Assembly: GCF_009674585.1 (NCBI RefSeq) | Contig: NZ_WKJP01000001.1 | Coordinates: 868,001 to 932,000, forward strand | Direction of reading: 5' to 3' | Origin: Haloferax marinisediminis | GTDB taxonomy: Archaea > Halobacteriota > Halobacteria > Halobacteriales > Haloferacaceae | DNA: 64,000 nt | Part shown: positions 19,370-28,131 of the stretch, one piece after another | How positions within the stretch are numbered: the first letter of the stretch is position 1 | How the letters are laid out: every line of letters begins with the position of its first letter | Translations under genes and position numbers: made by a program | Notes under the pieces: model-generated | Seen by the model: the letters and a program-made list of their open reading frames with translations, nothing else | What the model was told of the DNA's origin: nothing | The model's database searches: none

Positions 19370-20058
19370 CGGCGCTCACCCGCTGGAGTTTGGTCTCTGA
19401 AGCGTGCGCCGAGCGCGTTCACGGTGAGCACCAGCGCGAGGAGGATGGCACCGAGGGCGATACCGGTCTCGATGTTCCCCTTCCGCGCTTCGACGGTGAT
19501 TGCCGTCGTGAGCGTCCGAGTGAACGAGGTGCTATCCGAGAAGACGATGTTGCCACCGACGATGAGGACAGAGCCAACTTCACTGATTGCGCGGCCGTAG
19601 GCGGCCAAGAGCGCGGTTACGATTCCGTAGCGCGCTTCACGAATGACGAGCAGTCCAACGTCGGCAGACGTTGCACCGGTCGCGAAGGCGGCGTCTCTGA
19701 GGTCCTGTGGGACCGACTGAATCGCGGAGAGCGCGACACTCACGAGGACGGGAAGCGCGAGAATCGTCTGTGAGAGAATCATTGCTTCGGGCGTGAACAG
19801 CAGTTCGAACTCCCCGAGTGGACCGGACCGAGAGAGTGCGAGGAGGACGACGAGGCCGACGACGACGCTCGGAAAGCCCATCCCTGTCGAGATGATGGAG
19901 GTGACGATGGACTTTCCGCGGAAATCGCGGAATCCGACGGTGAGCGCGACTGGTAAGCCAATCGCGGCGCTGAGGAAGACAGCAACCGTACTCACGTACA
20001 GTGAGACGAACGTGATGCTGACGAGATAGGTCAGGTTCAGGTCGCCGAGGCCGAACAC
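19366..20058 (-). CDS. tupB: Tungstate-type ABC transporter, permease
   Basis: A 230-residue inner-membrane permease with about five to six helices. The cytoplasmic EAA loop that docks the ATPase is recognisable around [27 protein letters not shown]. The N-terminal part and the size match TupB/WtpB-type oxyanion permeases rather than two-domain permeases. The start is GTG 20058, 24 bases after the binding-protein gene. The stop overlaps the ATPase ATG. Substrate assignment rests on the neighbouring TupA-like protein. Confidence 0.85.
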   Translation of the reverse strand: MFGLGDLNLTYLVSITFVSLYVSTVAVFLSAAIGLPVALTVGFRDFRGKSIVTSIISTGMGFPSVVVGLVVLLALSRSGPLGEFELLFTPEAMILSQTILALPVLVSVALSAIQSVPQDLRDAAFATGATSADVGLLVIREARYGIVTALLAAYGRAISEVGSVLIVGGNIVFSDSTSFTRTLTTAITVEARKGNIETGIALGAILLALVLTVNALGARFRDQTPAGERR

Positions 20059-20082
20059 GAACGAAGGTGGGGTCGGACTGGA

Positions 20083-21105
20083 CTAAAAGTCCTCGGGGAC
20101 GTTCTCGGCGACCCACTGGTCGAACTGTGCGTCCGAGACAGACGCCGAGGCGTTGCCACCGTCGTACTCTTCGGGCACGTATTGGCCGAACTGTGGTGAT
20201 TCAGACAGCGCGTTCGGGAAGAACAACTGCGACCCGTCGACGGTGTAGTTGCTGATAATCTCTTGTCCCTCGGGACTCGTCAGGAACCCGGCGTACGCCA
20301 TCGCGAGCGAGTAGTTCACGTCGGGGTACTTCGCTGGGTTGACCGGAATGACGCCGTAGGGGTTCTTCAGAATCGCCGGCCCACCCTCGAGGGGCCCTTG
20401 CACCTGAATCTGCAGGTCGACGTTGTCTTTCGTCGCGAGATACGTCCCGCGGTCCGAGAGCGTGTACGCCTCCGACTGGTCGGCCTGCACGAGCGTGTCG
20501 CCCATGCCTTTGCCAATCTCGCGATACCACTTCCCCGACGGAGAGACGCCTGCAGCGTCCCAGATAAGCAGTTCCTTCTTGTTCGTTCCAGAGTCGTCGC
20601 CGCGGGAGACGAACGTCGCCTCCGACTCGGCGATAGTCGCGAAGGCGTCTGCCGCACTCGACGCACCCTCGATACCTGCTGGGTCGTCTGCCGGTCCGAC
20701 GATGACGAAGTCGTTGAACATCACGTCGCGGCGGTTGACGCCGTAGCCTTCTTCGAGGAACTCGTCTTCTGCCCCGCGGGCGTGGACGAGGATGACGTCC
20801 GCGTCGCCGTTTCTCGCCGTCTCGATGGCTGCACCGGTTCCCTGTGGGATGGTCTTGATTCGCGCGTTGAACTTCTCTTCGAACACCGGATTGAGTGCGT
20901 CGAGGAGGCCCGTGTCGTACGTACTCGTCGTGGTTGCGAGCGTCAGTTCCTGCTTCGCACCACTCGAGTCACCTTCTTGATTTCCGCCCGACGCGGTTGT
21001 TTCGCCGTTCTCCTGCGACGGCGCCGACTCGCCTGTACATCCACTGAGTCCGAGAATAGCACCGACACCTGCTGCCTGCAAGAAACGTCGTCGCTGTATC
21101 GCCAT
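20083..21105 (-). CDS. tupA: Tungstate-binding lipoprotein of ABC transporter
   Basis: A 340-residue extracytoplasmic binding protein anchored as a Tat lipoprotein: [10 protein letters not shown], hydrophobic core, lipobox LSGC, then a Ser/Gly/Glu linker. The mature N-terminus [20 protein letters not shown] and the later [17 protein letters not shown] are characteristic of TupA-like tungstate-binding proteins. First gene of a tupABC operon. ATG 21105 is fixed by the signal peptide. TATA-like AT stretches lie on the minus strand at 21127-21137 and 21147-21156. A tungsten enzyme candidate (AOR family) occurs at 39-41 kb. Confidence 0.88.
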   Translation of the reverse strand: MAIQRRRFLQAAGVGAILGLSGCTGESAPSQENGETTASGGNQEGDSSGAKQELTLATTTSTYDTGLLDALNPVFEEKFNARIKTIPQGTGAAIETARNGDADVILVHARGAEDEFLEEGYGVNRRDVMFNDFVIVGPADDPAGIEGASSAADAFATIAESEATFVSRGDDSGTNKKELLIWDAAGVSPSGKWYREIGKGMGDTLVQADQSEAYTLSDRGTYLATKDNVDLQIQVQGPLEGGPAILKNPYGVIPVNPAKYPDVNYSLAMAYAGFLTSPEGQEIISNYTVDGSQLFFPNALSESPQFGQYVPEEYDGGNASASVSDAQFDQWVAENVPEDF

Positions 21106-21272
21106 GGTAGTGTCCTTTGCCGAGTGCCAATTAACTGTTTCCCACCTTATGTAATTGATACTAGTTGCGTGGTAACCAAAACTGATGGAATTGAGTCTGG
21201 AAATGGTTTCCTGCCTCACCGTCCGAACGGGAGTGCGTCGGATTCTTTTCGCACGGTAACGTCGTCTCCACC

Positions 21273-21371
21273 ATGACATGGGAGTCGCTGTTCGCCCGCG
21301 CTGCCGAGTACGAGACGACCGACGCCGACATCTCCGAGGCGCTCCGCGCTCGCCGAGGTGGCGATGACTGA
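21273..21371 (+). CDS. Tiny 32-aa protein overlapping a PIN-like gene
   Basis: A 32-codon frame from ATG 21273 with a protein-like, amphipathic composition: [12 protein letters not shown], then [13 protein letters not shown]. It ends with TGA eight bases inside the following PIN-like gene, whose ATG lies at 21364. This is a strong translational-coupling layout. The peptide resembles a single helix-turn-helix hairpin rather than a full antitoxin DNA-binding domain. The genes may form a toxin-antitoxin-like or regulatory pair, which is inference. No family is recognised. Confidence 0.5.
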   Translation: MTWESLFARAAEYETTDADISEALRARRGGDD

Positions 21372-21840
21372 CACCGACCCCGCACCGACGCGCGTCGTCG
21401 CCGACGCAGACGTCCTCGCGTCTGACCTCCTCGTCGGCGGTGCATCCCGCGACGCTCTCGACCATCTCCGCCGCCACTCGTGGACGACGCTCGTCGCCAG
21501 TGAGCAACTCCTCGACGATGCAGAAGCCACCATCGCGACGCTCGCAGACGAGTCACTCGCCGCCGACTGGCGTGACAAAGTCGAAGCGTGGGTCGAACTC
21601 GTGGAACATCCCGAGGGCGACCAACCCGCGCTCGCGTCCGCGTATCGCGGTGGGGCGATGCACCTCCTCACGTTCGACGACCGACTAACCTCTGCGAAGG
21701 CCGGTGCAGCACTCGGCGGCCGATTCCCGGTCAGTATCCGCCACCCACAGGCGTTTGCGACGCTGTTCGCTCCAGAGAGTCTGTACGCAGAAGTTGCAGA
21801 CGACGAGTATCCCGGCCCGGACCGCGACCCGCGGGCGTGA
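21364..21840 (+). CDS. PIN-like domain protein
   Basis: A 158-residue protein with PIN-fold-like features: an N-terminal beta strand and acid, [14 protein letters not shown] (Asp-Ala-Asp), a helical middle with further acidic residues, and a final strand and acid, HLLTFDDRL. These positions match the metal-binding acidic residues of PIN-type nucleases, but the family is divergent and activity is unproven. It overlaps a 32-codon ORF by eight bases. It stands apart from the PIN gene at 28.1 kb, which is a different, ribosomal-context protein. Confidence 0.65.
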   Translation: MTDTDPAPTRVVADADVLASDLLVGGASRDALDHLRRHSWTTLVASEQLLDDAEATIATLADESLAADWRDKVEAWVELVEHPEGDQPALASAYRGGAMHLLTFDDRLTSAKAGAALGGRFPVSIRHPQAFATLFAPESLYAEVADDEYPGPDRDPRA

Positions 21841-21852
21841 CGACCCGCGAAA

Positions 21853-22029
21853 CTACGCCGCCAGCACCAACTGTGTCACGGCGTAAATCGCGATGACCGT
21901 CACCAGACCGAATCCGACTGCAACGCCGATGCTCTCCGAGGCCCCCTGAAAGAACACCGCGATGGCGGCGAAGACGGCGATTCCATACCCACCTGCGGCA
22001 CCGGCGGCGACGACCGTCGTTCGGTTCAT
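21853..22029 (-). CDS. Small two-helix membrane protein (58 aa)
   Basis: A 58-residue hydrophobic protein with two predicted membrane helices: about residues 4-28 (glycine/alanine-rich, VVAAGAAGGYGIAVF) and 33-56 (IGVAVGFGLVTVIAIYAV). The short loop FFQGASES lies between them. It ends 12 bases from the convergent PIN-like gene and follows the ACT-domain gene on the same strand after about 80 bases. No function can be assigned. Confidence 0.6.
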   Translation of the reverse strand: MNRTTVVAAGAAGGYGIAVFAAIAVFFQGASESIGVAVGFGLVTVIAIYAVTQLVLAA

Positions 22030-22108
22030 GAGTCCCTCTACGGGCCGAACAGTCGTGGTTCCGACCCCTCGCAATGATGGTCGTTGACGGGTACTGCTGG
22101 TTCGTCCG

Positions 22109-22492
22109 TTATCGCTCGACGGCACAGCCCAACGCTTCGAGCTTCTTCGTGGCTACTGGGACATCTTCCTCTTTGACGAGAACGTGGTCGGTCGAATACG
22201 CAGAGATGGCGAATATCGAGATATCTTCGTCGGCGAGCGCGGTTGCCACCGCCGCGAGAAACCCGACGAGTTCGAACGGGAGGACCATCTCGAATGTGAG
22301 GCGCTTCCACCCGGGTTCCGATTCGATGACGTTCTCGCCGCTGACGGTTCCCGCTTCGGCAACCACCGTCGTCTCGTTCTCGTCCTGAATCGTCGCAAAC
22401 GCGGCCGACTCCGGATGTTCGGTCTTGTAGACGGTGTACGTCTCGTCGGAGACGGTGACTGTGCCGCCGTCGAGGAACTCGGTGGGATTCAT
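22109..22492 (-). CDS. ACT domain protein
   Basis: A 127-residue protein. It consists of an N-terminal beta-rich segment (TVTVSDETYTVYKTEHPE) and a C-terminal ACT-like domain, with MVLPFELVGFLAAVATALAD forming the first helix after the effector loop and ISIFAISAYSTDHVLVKEED the following strands. ACT domains bind amino acids or similar small molecules. The free-standing two-domain form is known in bacteria and archaea without fixed role. ATG 22492 is the first start that yields a compact domain; longer frames add unrelated residues. Confidence 0.75.
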   Translation of the reverse strand: MNPTEFLDGGTVTVSDETYTVYKTEHPESAAFATIQDENETTVVAEAGTVSGENVIESEPGWKRLTFEMVLPFELVGFLAAVATALADEDISIFAISAYSTDHVLVKEEDVPVATKKLEALGCAVER

Positions 22493-22776
22493 ACAGAGAG
22501 TGTCGCACCTGTCTGTGTAAACGATACGTTCGGTGCCTGCTTCTGCTCCTGTGTGGCGGTACTCGTGAACCACATTGGTCACCAAATGAAACCCCCGGTC
22601 ACCATACGAATCCCTCTGTCAGCAAGCGCACAAATGGACGAACGTCGACAGCGGGCTGGTTTGGCACGCTCCAATTGAAAGAAATTGGTCGACACCGTCG
22701 TCCAATGTTGAATGTCCTCGAATATTGTGCGAATCATTATGCGTTCAGAAAGCAATCTTTCGATAGGGGTGAACAA

Positions 22777-23595
22777 ATGATGAGTTCCATCTCAGAACGT
22801 TCCAATCAGTACATGTTGAAGTGGCCGCTCCTGTTCGCGGTCGCGATTATCGTCGGCAAGACGGTCATCGAAACGGCTGGCGTCATCGCCGGTGGGGCGG
22901 TCGGTCTGCCCGAACCGGCACTCCCTGTCATCGCGCTCCTGCTCGCGTCGGCCATCGCCCTCGGCCTCGTCTGGTGGTCCGGGTGGTGGCGTGACTCCGG
23001 CTTCGTCACGACCGTGCGAAATCTCCCTGCTCTGACGGTGCCGTTCCTTCTCCTGTTCCCCATCGTGATTTACTTCGGGGTGGTCGAGATTGACGGCCCA
23101 GTCTTCGGGTTCCTCCTCCTGCTGTTCTTCCTCACCGGATTCTCCGAAGAGGTGTTCTACCGTGGATTCCTCCTCCGATTGTTCCTGCCGCGCGGCCGGG
23201 TCTACGCGGTGGTCGTCACGGCGGTCCTGTTCGGGCTGAGCCACCTGCCGCAGTTGCTTCAGGGGTTGACACTCACCGACAACGCCATCCAAATCGCTCA
23301 GGCCATCATCTTCGGCCTGCTCTACGGGGCTGTCCGCCTCCGAATCGACAGCATCTGGCCGCTCGTGTTCATGCACATGCTATTCGACGTGACCGCTGCG
23401 ATAGGTGGGGTGTTCGGGCCCACCGCGGTCCGGACCATCTCCGACATCCCGCTCGCCCTCTGGCTGGTCATTCTCGTCCCGAGTCTCATCGCGGCGGGCT
23501 ACTACCTCTGGAAGCCGAGTACGGCGACAATCGACGGCCATCCAATCTCCGAACAGCCCGAACCGATAGTCGGTGATGTAGCGCGACCGGGATAA
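22777..23595 (+). CDS. CPBP-family intramembrane protease (CAAX-like)
   Basis: A 272-residue membrane protein with about eight helices and the three CPBP/Rce1 motifs: EEVFYRGFLLR (paired Glu and Arg), FGLSHLPQLL (His) and VFMHMLFDVT (His and Asp). These form a glutamate-type intramembrane protease site. Substrates in archaea are unknown; bacterial relatives mature peptides or act in immunity to them. ATG 22777 follows a purine-rich AGGGGTGA ribosome-binding-like stretch. The 284-base upstream gap is AT-rich and contains GAAAG-caat-CTTTC at 22748-22761. Confidence 0.82.
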   Translation: MMSSISERSNQYMLKWPLLFAVAIIVGKTVIETAGVIAGGAVGLPEPALPVIALLLASAIALGLVWWSGWWRDSGFVTTVRNLPALTVPFLLLFPIVIYFGVVEIDGPVFGFLLLLFFLTGFSEEVFYRGFLLRLFLPRGRVYAVVVTAVLFGLSHLPQLLQGLTLTDNAIQIAQAIIFGLLYGAVRLRIDSIWPLVFMHMLFDVTAAIGGVFGPTAVRTISDIPLALWLVILVPSLIAAGYYLWKPSTATIDGHPISEQPEPIVGDVARPG

Positions 23596-23661
23596 TCGCT
23601 CGACGGACGCTTCGCGCCCGACGAGGCATACCTCGCTCACTCTGTTCGCTCGCTATACTTC

Positions 23662-23680
23662 TGGAAATCGTAGATTTCCA
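23662..23680. terminator. Perfect hairpin between convergent genes
   Basis: TGGAAATC and GATTTCCA form an 8-bp stem with a 3-base loop, midway between the convergent CPBP protease and ITPase genes. It may act as a bidirectional terminator; no long T-run follows. Confidence 0.45.
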
Positions 23681-23692
23681 ACGTTTGCTTCG

Positions 23693-24325
23693 CTACCGCT
23701 CAGCAAACCACGTCGCAAACTTCGCTAGCGCCCGCCCGCGGTGCGAGATACTGTTCTTCTCTTCGGTGCTCATCTCGGCCATCGTCTTGCCGTCGTGTTC
23801 GAAGATCGGGTCGTAGCCGAACCCTCCCTCGCCACGCGGTGGGACGATACGGCCGTTGATGACGCCTTCGAACAGTTTCACGGGGAGCGCTTCGGTCTCT
23901 TCTGCACTCTGTTCGGCACCGCGGGCGGCCGCGACGGTCCGGTCGTCTTTGTCCACGGGGTCGGGACTCGCTTCGAACGGTTCGCCGTCACAGTACGCGA
24001 GGACGCACCGGAAGGACGCGCGACGGGGTTCGTCGAGTTCGGCGGCGGCGAGTCGATAGACTGCCTCGACGCCGAGTGTGTCTTCGACGTAGGCGGAGTA
24101 CGGCCCGGGGAAGCCCTCGAAGCCGTCGATAAAGAGACCGGCGTCGTCGACCAGTACGGGTTCGCCGGCGTAGCGGTAGGCTTCACGGGCGCCGTGGGCC
24201 GCGATGGGGCCGAGTTCGGAAGCCTGCACCTCGGTGTAGTCGAAGTCGAGTTGCGTGACGTCGTCGTCGAGATAGTCGAGGGCCTCGCGGACCTTGCCCT
24301 CGTTCGTGGTGACGTACCGGAGCAT
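23693..24325 (-). CDS. XTP/dITP pyrophosphatase (RdgB/HAM1 family)
   Basis: A 210-residue house-cleaning nucleotide hydrolase that removes inosine and xanthosine triphosphates from the pool. The N-terminal substrate motif is TTNEGKVREA, in place of the usual T.N..K. The catalytic acidic region is VLVDDAGLFIDGFEGFPGPYSAYV, and the C-terminal RGEGGFGYDPIF and SHRGRALAKF are family hallmarks. The start is ATG 24325, giving MLRYVTTNEGK. A loop around residues 115-150 is acidic, a halophilic insertion. It lies downstream of the DUF5808-like gene. Confidence 0.93.
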   Translation of the reverse strand: MLRYVTTNEGKVREALDYLDDDVTQLDFDYTEVQASELGPIAAHGAREAYRYAGEPVLVDDAGLFIDGFEGFPGPYSAYVEDTLGVEAVYRLAAAELDEPRRASFRCVLAYCDGEPFEASPDPVDKDDRTVAAARGAEQSAEETEALPVKLFEGVINGRIVPPRGEGGFGYDPIFEHDGKTMAEMSTEEKNSISHRGRALAKFATWFAER

Positions 24326-24376
24326 ACCCGCCCATCTGCGGGCGGGCGTCGAAAAGTCGTCGGTGTGTCGTGCGCG

Positions 24377-24655
24377 TTAGTCGACGATGACTTCCACGGG
24401 GCCATCGTCGGCTTCTGCTGCTTCTTCTTTCTTCTCGCGGCTCTGGCGCTCGTTCCAGAGGAGGCCGCCGGCGACGAGGAGGACGAGCCACGAGCGCCAG
24501 CTCGCGAGGTTCAGCGTGTAGCCGATGCCGAACGGCTTCTCGACGAGCATGCCTTTACCCGGTTGCCAGTACGACGACAGGAGTCGCCCCGCGCTCGGGC
24601 GCTCGAAGTTGTAGGGGATGCCGAAGAGCGTTCCACTTTGAGGTTTGTCTGCCAT
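24377..24655 (-). CDS. DUF5808-like small protein
   Basis: A 92-residue protein starting MADKPQSGTLFGIPYNFERP. The segment GTLFGIPYNFERPSAGRLLSSYW matches the DUF5808 family as I know it. A second repeat-like segment (MLVEKPFGIGYTLNLASW) and one hydrophobic helix (SWLVLLVAGGLLW) follow, then a charged tail. It is probably a membrane-associated protein of unknown role. ATG 24655 is used; an upstream in-frame start adds a basic stretch. It lies between the ITPase and KEOPS genes. Confidence 0.7.
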   Translation of the reverse strand: MADKPQSGTLFGIPYNFERPSAGRLLSSYWQPGKGMLVEKPFGIGYTLNLASWRSWLVLLVAGGLLWNERQSREKKEEAAEADDGPVEVIVD

Positions 24656-24744
24656 ACGAGACAGGTACGCCCGCTGACGATAAATCATTTTGGCCTTCCG
24701 ACCAGTTTCGGTGGAGTGCCCCACCGACTCGCTTTCTCGGACGA

Positions 24745-26403
24745 TTACCGGTACCGCCCGCGCGACTCGACTTGCCGGAGGCGAGCGATGACTTCTGGTG
24801 ACCCGACAGATTCGTAGCCTGCTTCGAGCGCGTCGACCAGCGGCGCGGCGTCGTCCGCGGTGCCTTCGACGCTCTGGGCGAACACGTGGAGGTCCATCGC
24901 GTGGTCTTCGACGTGACCAGTGTGGTATCCGAGTCCGAAGTCGATGAGGTGGACTTGCGTCTCTCCGTCGGGCCCGGTCCCGACGCGGACGTTCCGAGTC
25001 GTCGGGTCGCCGTGGACCATGCCCGCCTCGTGGATTCGCGCGAGGTACTCGCCGACGATGCGAACCGCCTCTGGTTCGAGTCGTTCTGCGAGGTCTGCGT
25101 CGCCGACTTTCTGGAAGGTGATGACACCTTCGACGGGGTCGATGTCGTGGATGATGGGCGTCCGAACGCCGGCGCGGCGGGCGTCACTCACCAACCGTGC
25201 TTCGGCCTTCGTCCGCTCTCTGCGGAGTTTGTCGTCGAGTTCCGGGTGTCGGTACGTCTTCGGGACACGGCGCTTCACGACGTCGTCGGCGCCGATGTCG
25301 ACTGTCGCTTCAGCCCCACGAATCTCACCGTCGTCTGTGTAGGCACGAGCGACGGATTCGTCGGTGCCGCGCCACGTCACGTCGACCTGGTCGGGGCGGA
25401 AGTTCGGGTCGACGGCGGAGTCTTCGACTGGGAGCGTGTCGCCCGCGGCGAACATCCGCGCGCCGCAGAGGGCAATCATCCCGGCGTTGTCACCGAGGAA
25501 CCGCGGTTCGGGTGCGTGGAATTTCGCGCCGCGCTGGTCGCACATCTCGGCGAGCATCTCGCGAAGGCGAGCGTTGTTCCCGACGCCGCCGCCGAGAACG
25601 AGTTCGTCCGTCCCCGTGAGCGAGAGCGCGCGTTCGGCGACTTCCGTGAGCATGCCGAAGATGGTCTCTTGCAACCCGGCGGAGATGTCTTCGACGGGTG
25701 TGCCGGCGTCCGCTTCGTCCTTCGCGGCGCTCATGATGCCCGAGAACGAGAAGTCCATCCCCTTGACGACGTACGGTAAATCGACGTACTCGCCGTCTTT
25801 GGCAGCCGCTTCGACTTTCGGGCCGCCGGGGTGTTTCCACCCGACGTGGCGGGTGAACTTGTCGATAGCGTTGCCCACGCCGGTGTCCATCGTCTCGCCG
25901 AGGACGCGGTACCGGCCGTTGTGGTAGCCGAGCAGGTGCGCGTTCGCGCCCGAGGCGTTCAGACAGACGGGTGACTCGAACCCAGACTGGTAGCGCCCGA
26001 TTTCGAGGTGAGCGACCATGTGGTTGACGCCGACGAGTGGGACGTCGAGCGTCTGGGCCACAGACCGGGCCGCAGTGCCGACGATACGGAGACACGGACC
26101 GAGCCCCGGCCCGCGAGAGAACGCTACAGCGTCGACGACAGGGCCGTCACCGTCGTGTCGCTCGGCGGCGTGGCCGAGCGCGACTTCGACCACTTCGGGG
26201 ATGGCACTGCCCATGTGTTCGGCCGCCTCGCGCGGGTGGATGCCGCCGCTGTCCGGCTGGTAGGGGTTCGATTCGATGAAGATGTGGTCTGCAGAGGGGT
26301 CCGGTGTTCGGTCGGTCCCCACGCGGAGGGCGTCGGGGTCGTCCGTCTCGAAAACCGCTGCGCTCGCGGCCCAAGCAGTACCTTCGATTCCGAGAATGCG
26401 CAT
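24745..26403 (-). CDS. Kae1-Bud32 fusion: tRNA threonylcarbamoyladenosine synthase and kinase/ATPase of KEOPS
   Basis: A 552-residue fusion of two KEOPS subunits that make t6A37 in tRNAs reading ANN codons. Residues 1-330 are Kae1: MRILGIEGTAWAAS, the metal-binding NHMVAHLEIGRY, and LVLGGGVGNNARLR. Residues about 350-552 are the Bud32 kinase-like domain: VVKRRVPKTYRHPELDDKLR, catalytic HGDPTTRN and metal-binding LIDFGLGYHTG. The fusion is typical of many euryarchaea. It stands at the end of the aIF2-gamma/rpo7/spt4/S24e gene row, with 36 bases to rps24e, consistent with co-expression with translation genes. Confidence 0.96.
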   Translation of the reverse strand: MRILGIEGTAWAASAAVFETDDPDALRVGTDRTPDPSADHIFIESNPYQPDSGGIHPREAAEHMGSAIPEVVEVALGHAAERHDGDGPVVDAVAFSRGPGLGPCLRIVGTAARSVAQTLDVPLVGVNHMVAHLEIGRYQSGFESPVCLNASGANAHLLGYHNGRYRVLGETMDTGVGNAIDKFTRHVGWKHPGGPKVEAAAKDGEYVDLPYVVKGMDFSFSGIMSAAKDEADAGTPVEDISAGLQETIFGMLTEVAERALSLTGTDELVLGGGVGNNARLREMLAEMCDQRGAKFHAPEPRFLGDNAGMIALCGARMFAAGDTLPVEDSAVDPNFRPDQVDVTWRGTDESVARAYTDDGEIRGAEATVDIGADDVVKRRVPKTYRHPELDDKLRRERTKAEARLVSDARRAGVRTPIIHDIDPVEGVITFQKVGDADLAERLEPEAVRIVGEYLARIHEAGMVHGDPTTRNVRVGTGPDGETQVHLIDFGLGYHTGHVEDHAMDLHVFAQSVEGTADDAAPLVDALEAGYESVGSPEVIARLRQVESRGRYR

Positions 26404-26439
26404 CGAGAGTCGGTTGAAAACGGCGATTCGAAGCCGAGT

Positions 26440-26745
26440 TTAGGCCTCTTCGGCCTCGACTTCGGCGTCGGTAATCTTGTTGCGTTCGAGCATGTGTTCC
26501 TGTTCGACGTCGCGGGCGAACTCGGGGCTCTCGTAGACCTTCGCGTAGCCAGCGGTCTTGCGCATGCCGAACTTCGTGTCGAGTTCGTGGACGACGACTT
26601 CGTCAGAGTCCTTGTTCAGCTTGGCCGCGAGAGAGTCGCGAACCGACAGACGGGAGGGCGTCGCTTCCTCGTGGACGATCTCGAAGCGAACGTCCGAGCG
26701 GTGCAACATGGGGTTCTCCTCCTCGGAGATGATTTCGATTTCCAT
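26440..26745 (-). CDS. rps24e: 30S ribosomal protein S24e
   Basis: A 101-residue ribosomal protein found in archaea and eukaryotes. The N-terminus MEIEIISEEENPMLHRSDV and the core HELDTKFGMRKTAGYAKVY are diagnostic. The C-terminus is acidic, as expected in a haloarchaeon. It lies between the dephospho-CoA kinase gene and kae1-bud32 on the same strand. The 67-base gap upstream contains an AT-rich stretch (GTTAGTTACCCGTAATTG on the plus strand) that may be an internal promoter. Confidence 0.95.
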   Translation of the reverse strand: MEIEIISEEENPMLHRSDVRFEIVHEEATPSRLSVRDSLAAKLNKDSDEVVVHELDTKFGMRKTAGYAKVYESPEFARDVEQEHMLERNKITDAEVEAEEA

Positions 26746-26812
26746 GGTTAGTTACCCGTAATTGCCCGCGAAGCAAGTAAAAGGATTTCGAAGGGAGAGG
26801 AGAGTCCGCTAG

Positions 26813-27352
26813 TCAGGCCTCGATAGGGGCAAGAACCGTCTCGGTATCGCCGTCGAATTGGAAGAGCAGGTCGCGCATCTCCGTCTTGGCCGCCTCGTCG
26901 ACGGTGATGCGGACCATTCCCTCGTCTGGTTGGCCGTACACGACAGTCGACCCGAGTGGTGCGGCGAGAACCGCAGGAAGCGTCGCGAGGTCCTCTTCGC
27001 CGTCGACGAGGAGGGTCGTCGGTCCGTCTGCGGCGAGTGCGTCGACGAGTGCCGCGACGAGGTCACGCGAAATCGTGCCCGGTTCGTTGGTGACCTCGAC
27101 GAGGCGACCCGTCTCGACCGCGCGACGAATCTCGTCGCTGACGGCCTCTCGCTTGGTCTTGCCGTCGACGACTGCGACGTCCGGCGGTCGCTCGGCGCGA
27201 CGGAGGTAGAAGGTGACGACGTCGCCGACGGCGACGAGTGGTGCGTTCGTCTCCTCGCTCGATGCGTCTGCGAGGAGTGCCTCGGCGTCCGTGTAGACGG
27301 GGCCGAACGGCTCTTTGAACGCTGCGCGGAGCGCCGTCGGCAGGGTGAGCAT
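26813..27352 (-). CDS. GTP-dependent dephospho-CoA kinase (archaeal)
   Basis: A 179-residue protein of the archaeal family that phosphorylates dephospho-CoA with GTP in the last step of CoA synthesis. Recognisable are RAAFKEPFGPVYTD, VGDVVTFYL, VVDGKTKREAV and TNEPGTISRDLVAAL, the segments conserved in this family, and LLVDGEEDLATLPAVLAAPLGS toward the C-terminus. The position directly after spt4, with two bases between stop and start, is the conserved archaeal arrangement and supports the call. Confidence 0.9.
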   Translation of the reverse strand: MLTLPTALRAAFKEPFGPVYTDAEALLADASSEETNAPLVAVGDVVTFYLRRAERPPDVAVVDGKTKREAVSDEIRRAVETGRLVEVTNEPGTISRDLVAALVDALAADGPTTLLVDGEEDLATLPAVLAAPLGSTVVYGQPDEGMVRITVDEAAKTEMRDLLFQFDGDTETVLAPIEA

Positions 27353-27354
27353 TC

Positions 27355-27552
27355 TCAGCGGACCTTGAGGGCGTAACCGCCGGGTTCGGTGACTTTCATC
27401 TCCGTGGCGATTTCGCTCTGTTCGGGGTGGGTGATGACGACGTAGCCCGCCCAGTCTTCGGTGAGACTGCTCGACCCGCAGTTCTCACACGTCTGTTTGT
27501 CGGGTTCGTTGACGAAGTGACACTCTCGGCAGGCGAGGCGCTTCTTCGCCAT
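27355..27552 (-). CDS. spt4: Transcription elongation factor Spt4 (RpoE2)
   Basis: A 65-residue zinc-binding elongation factor that pairs with Spt5 on RNA polymerase. The zinc site is visible as CRECHFV and CENCGSSSL (four cysteines). It is followed by SLTEDWAGYVVITHPEQSEIA, which holds the W and the acidic contact used for Spt5. The start overlaps the rpo7 stop by ATGA, implying translational coupling. Confidence 0.95.
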   Translation of the reverse strand: MAKKRLACRECHFVNEPDKQTCENCGSSSLTEDWAGYVVITHPEQSEIATEMKVTEPGGYALKVR

Positions 27553-28124
27553 CAGTTACCCTCCGCCGAGGCCTCGCTCTGCTGGCGCTTCTTCTCGAGC
27601 CAGCCGTGCTTGCCGAGCCCCGGCTGTTTCGCGGTGAGGCCAATCTTCGAGTCGCGCGGGTTGCGCTCGTCGATACTCTTCGTGACGATGCGGGCGCGGA
27701 CCTCGTCGTCCACGGCGAGCGTCTGGTTGGACTCGGTCGACGCGAGCTGCTGGTTCTCGCCGTCGTAGGCGAGGTATTCGTCGGAAATCTGCGAGACGTG
27801 GAGCAGTCCGTCGACCGGTCCGATGCCGACGAAGGCACCGAACTCGACGACTTCGACCACGATCCCGTCGACGACCTCCTGCATGTCTGGGTCGTAGGTG
27901 ATCGCGTCGAACTCGGCTTCGTAGTAGACGCCGGGGCGGTTGGGCAACACGGTGCCCTCACCGATGTCGTGGACGTTCACGACGCTCACGACGCTTCCAA
28001 CGTCTTCGTCCATCCGTCCTTCCAGTTTGTCCTGCAACAGTCGCTTGACCCGCTCGGGCGTCACATCGCCCAGGTGGCGTGGCGGGACTTCGACTGTGTC
28101 TTTGAGTCGTACCCGTTTGTACAT
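27552..28124 (-). CDS. rpo7: DNA-directed RNA polymerase subunit Rpo7 (E')
   Basis: A 190-residue stalk subunit of archaeal RNA polymerase. It starts MYKRVRLKDTVEVPP, with the tip/RNP domain up to about residue 80, then an S1 domain (VVDGIVVEVVEFGAFVGIGPVDGLLHVSQI). A charged C-terminal tail (KKRQQSEASAEGN) ends the protein. With Rpo4 it binds nascent RNA and aids initiation. ATG 28124 is the family start. Seven bases separate it from the PIN-domain gene upstream in the row. Confidence 0.96.
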   Translation of the reverse strand: MYKRVRLKDTVEVPPRHLGDVTPERVKRLLQDKLEGRMDEDVGSVVSVVNVHDIGEGTVLPNRPGVYYEAEFDAITYDPDMQEVVDGIVVEVVEFGAFVGIGPVDGLLHVSQISDEYLAYDGENQQLASTESNQTLAVDDEVRARIVTKSIDERNPRDSKIGLTAKQPGLGKHGWLEKKRQQSEASAEGN

Positions 28125-28131
28125 AGTTTCG

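Noticed and set aside
22577-22669. A 30-codon ORF before the CPBP protease gene
   Set aside because: Short, with no codon bias and no clear relation to neighbours.
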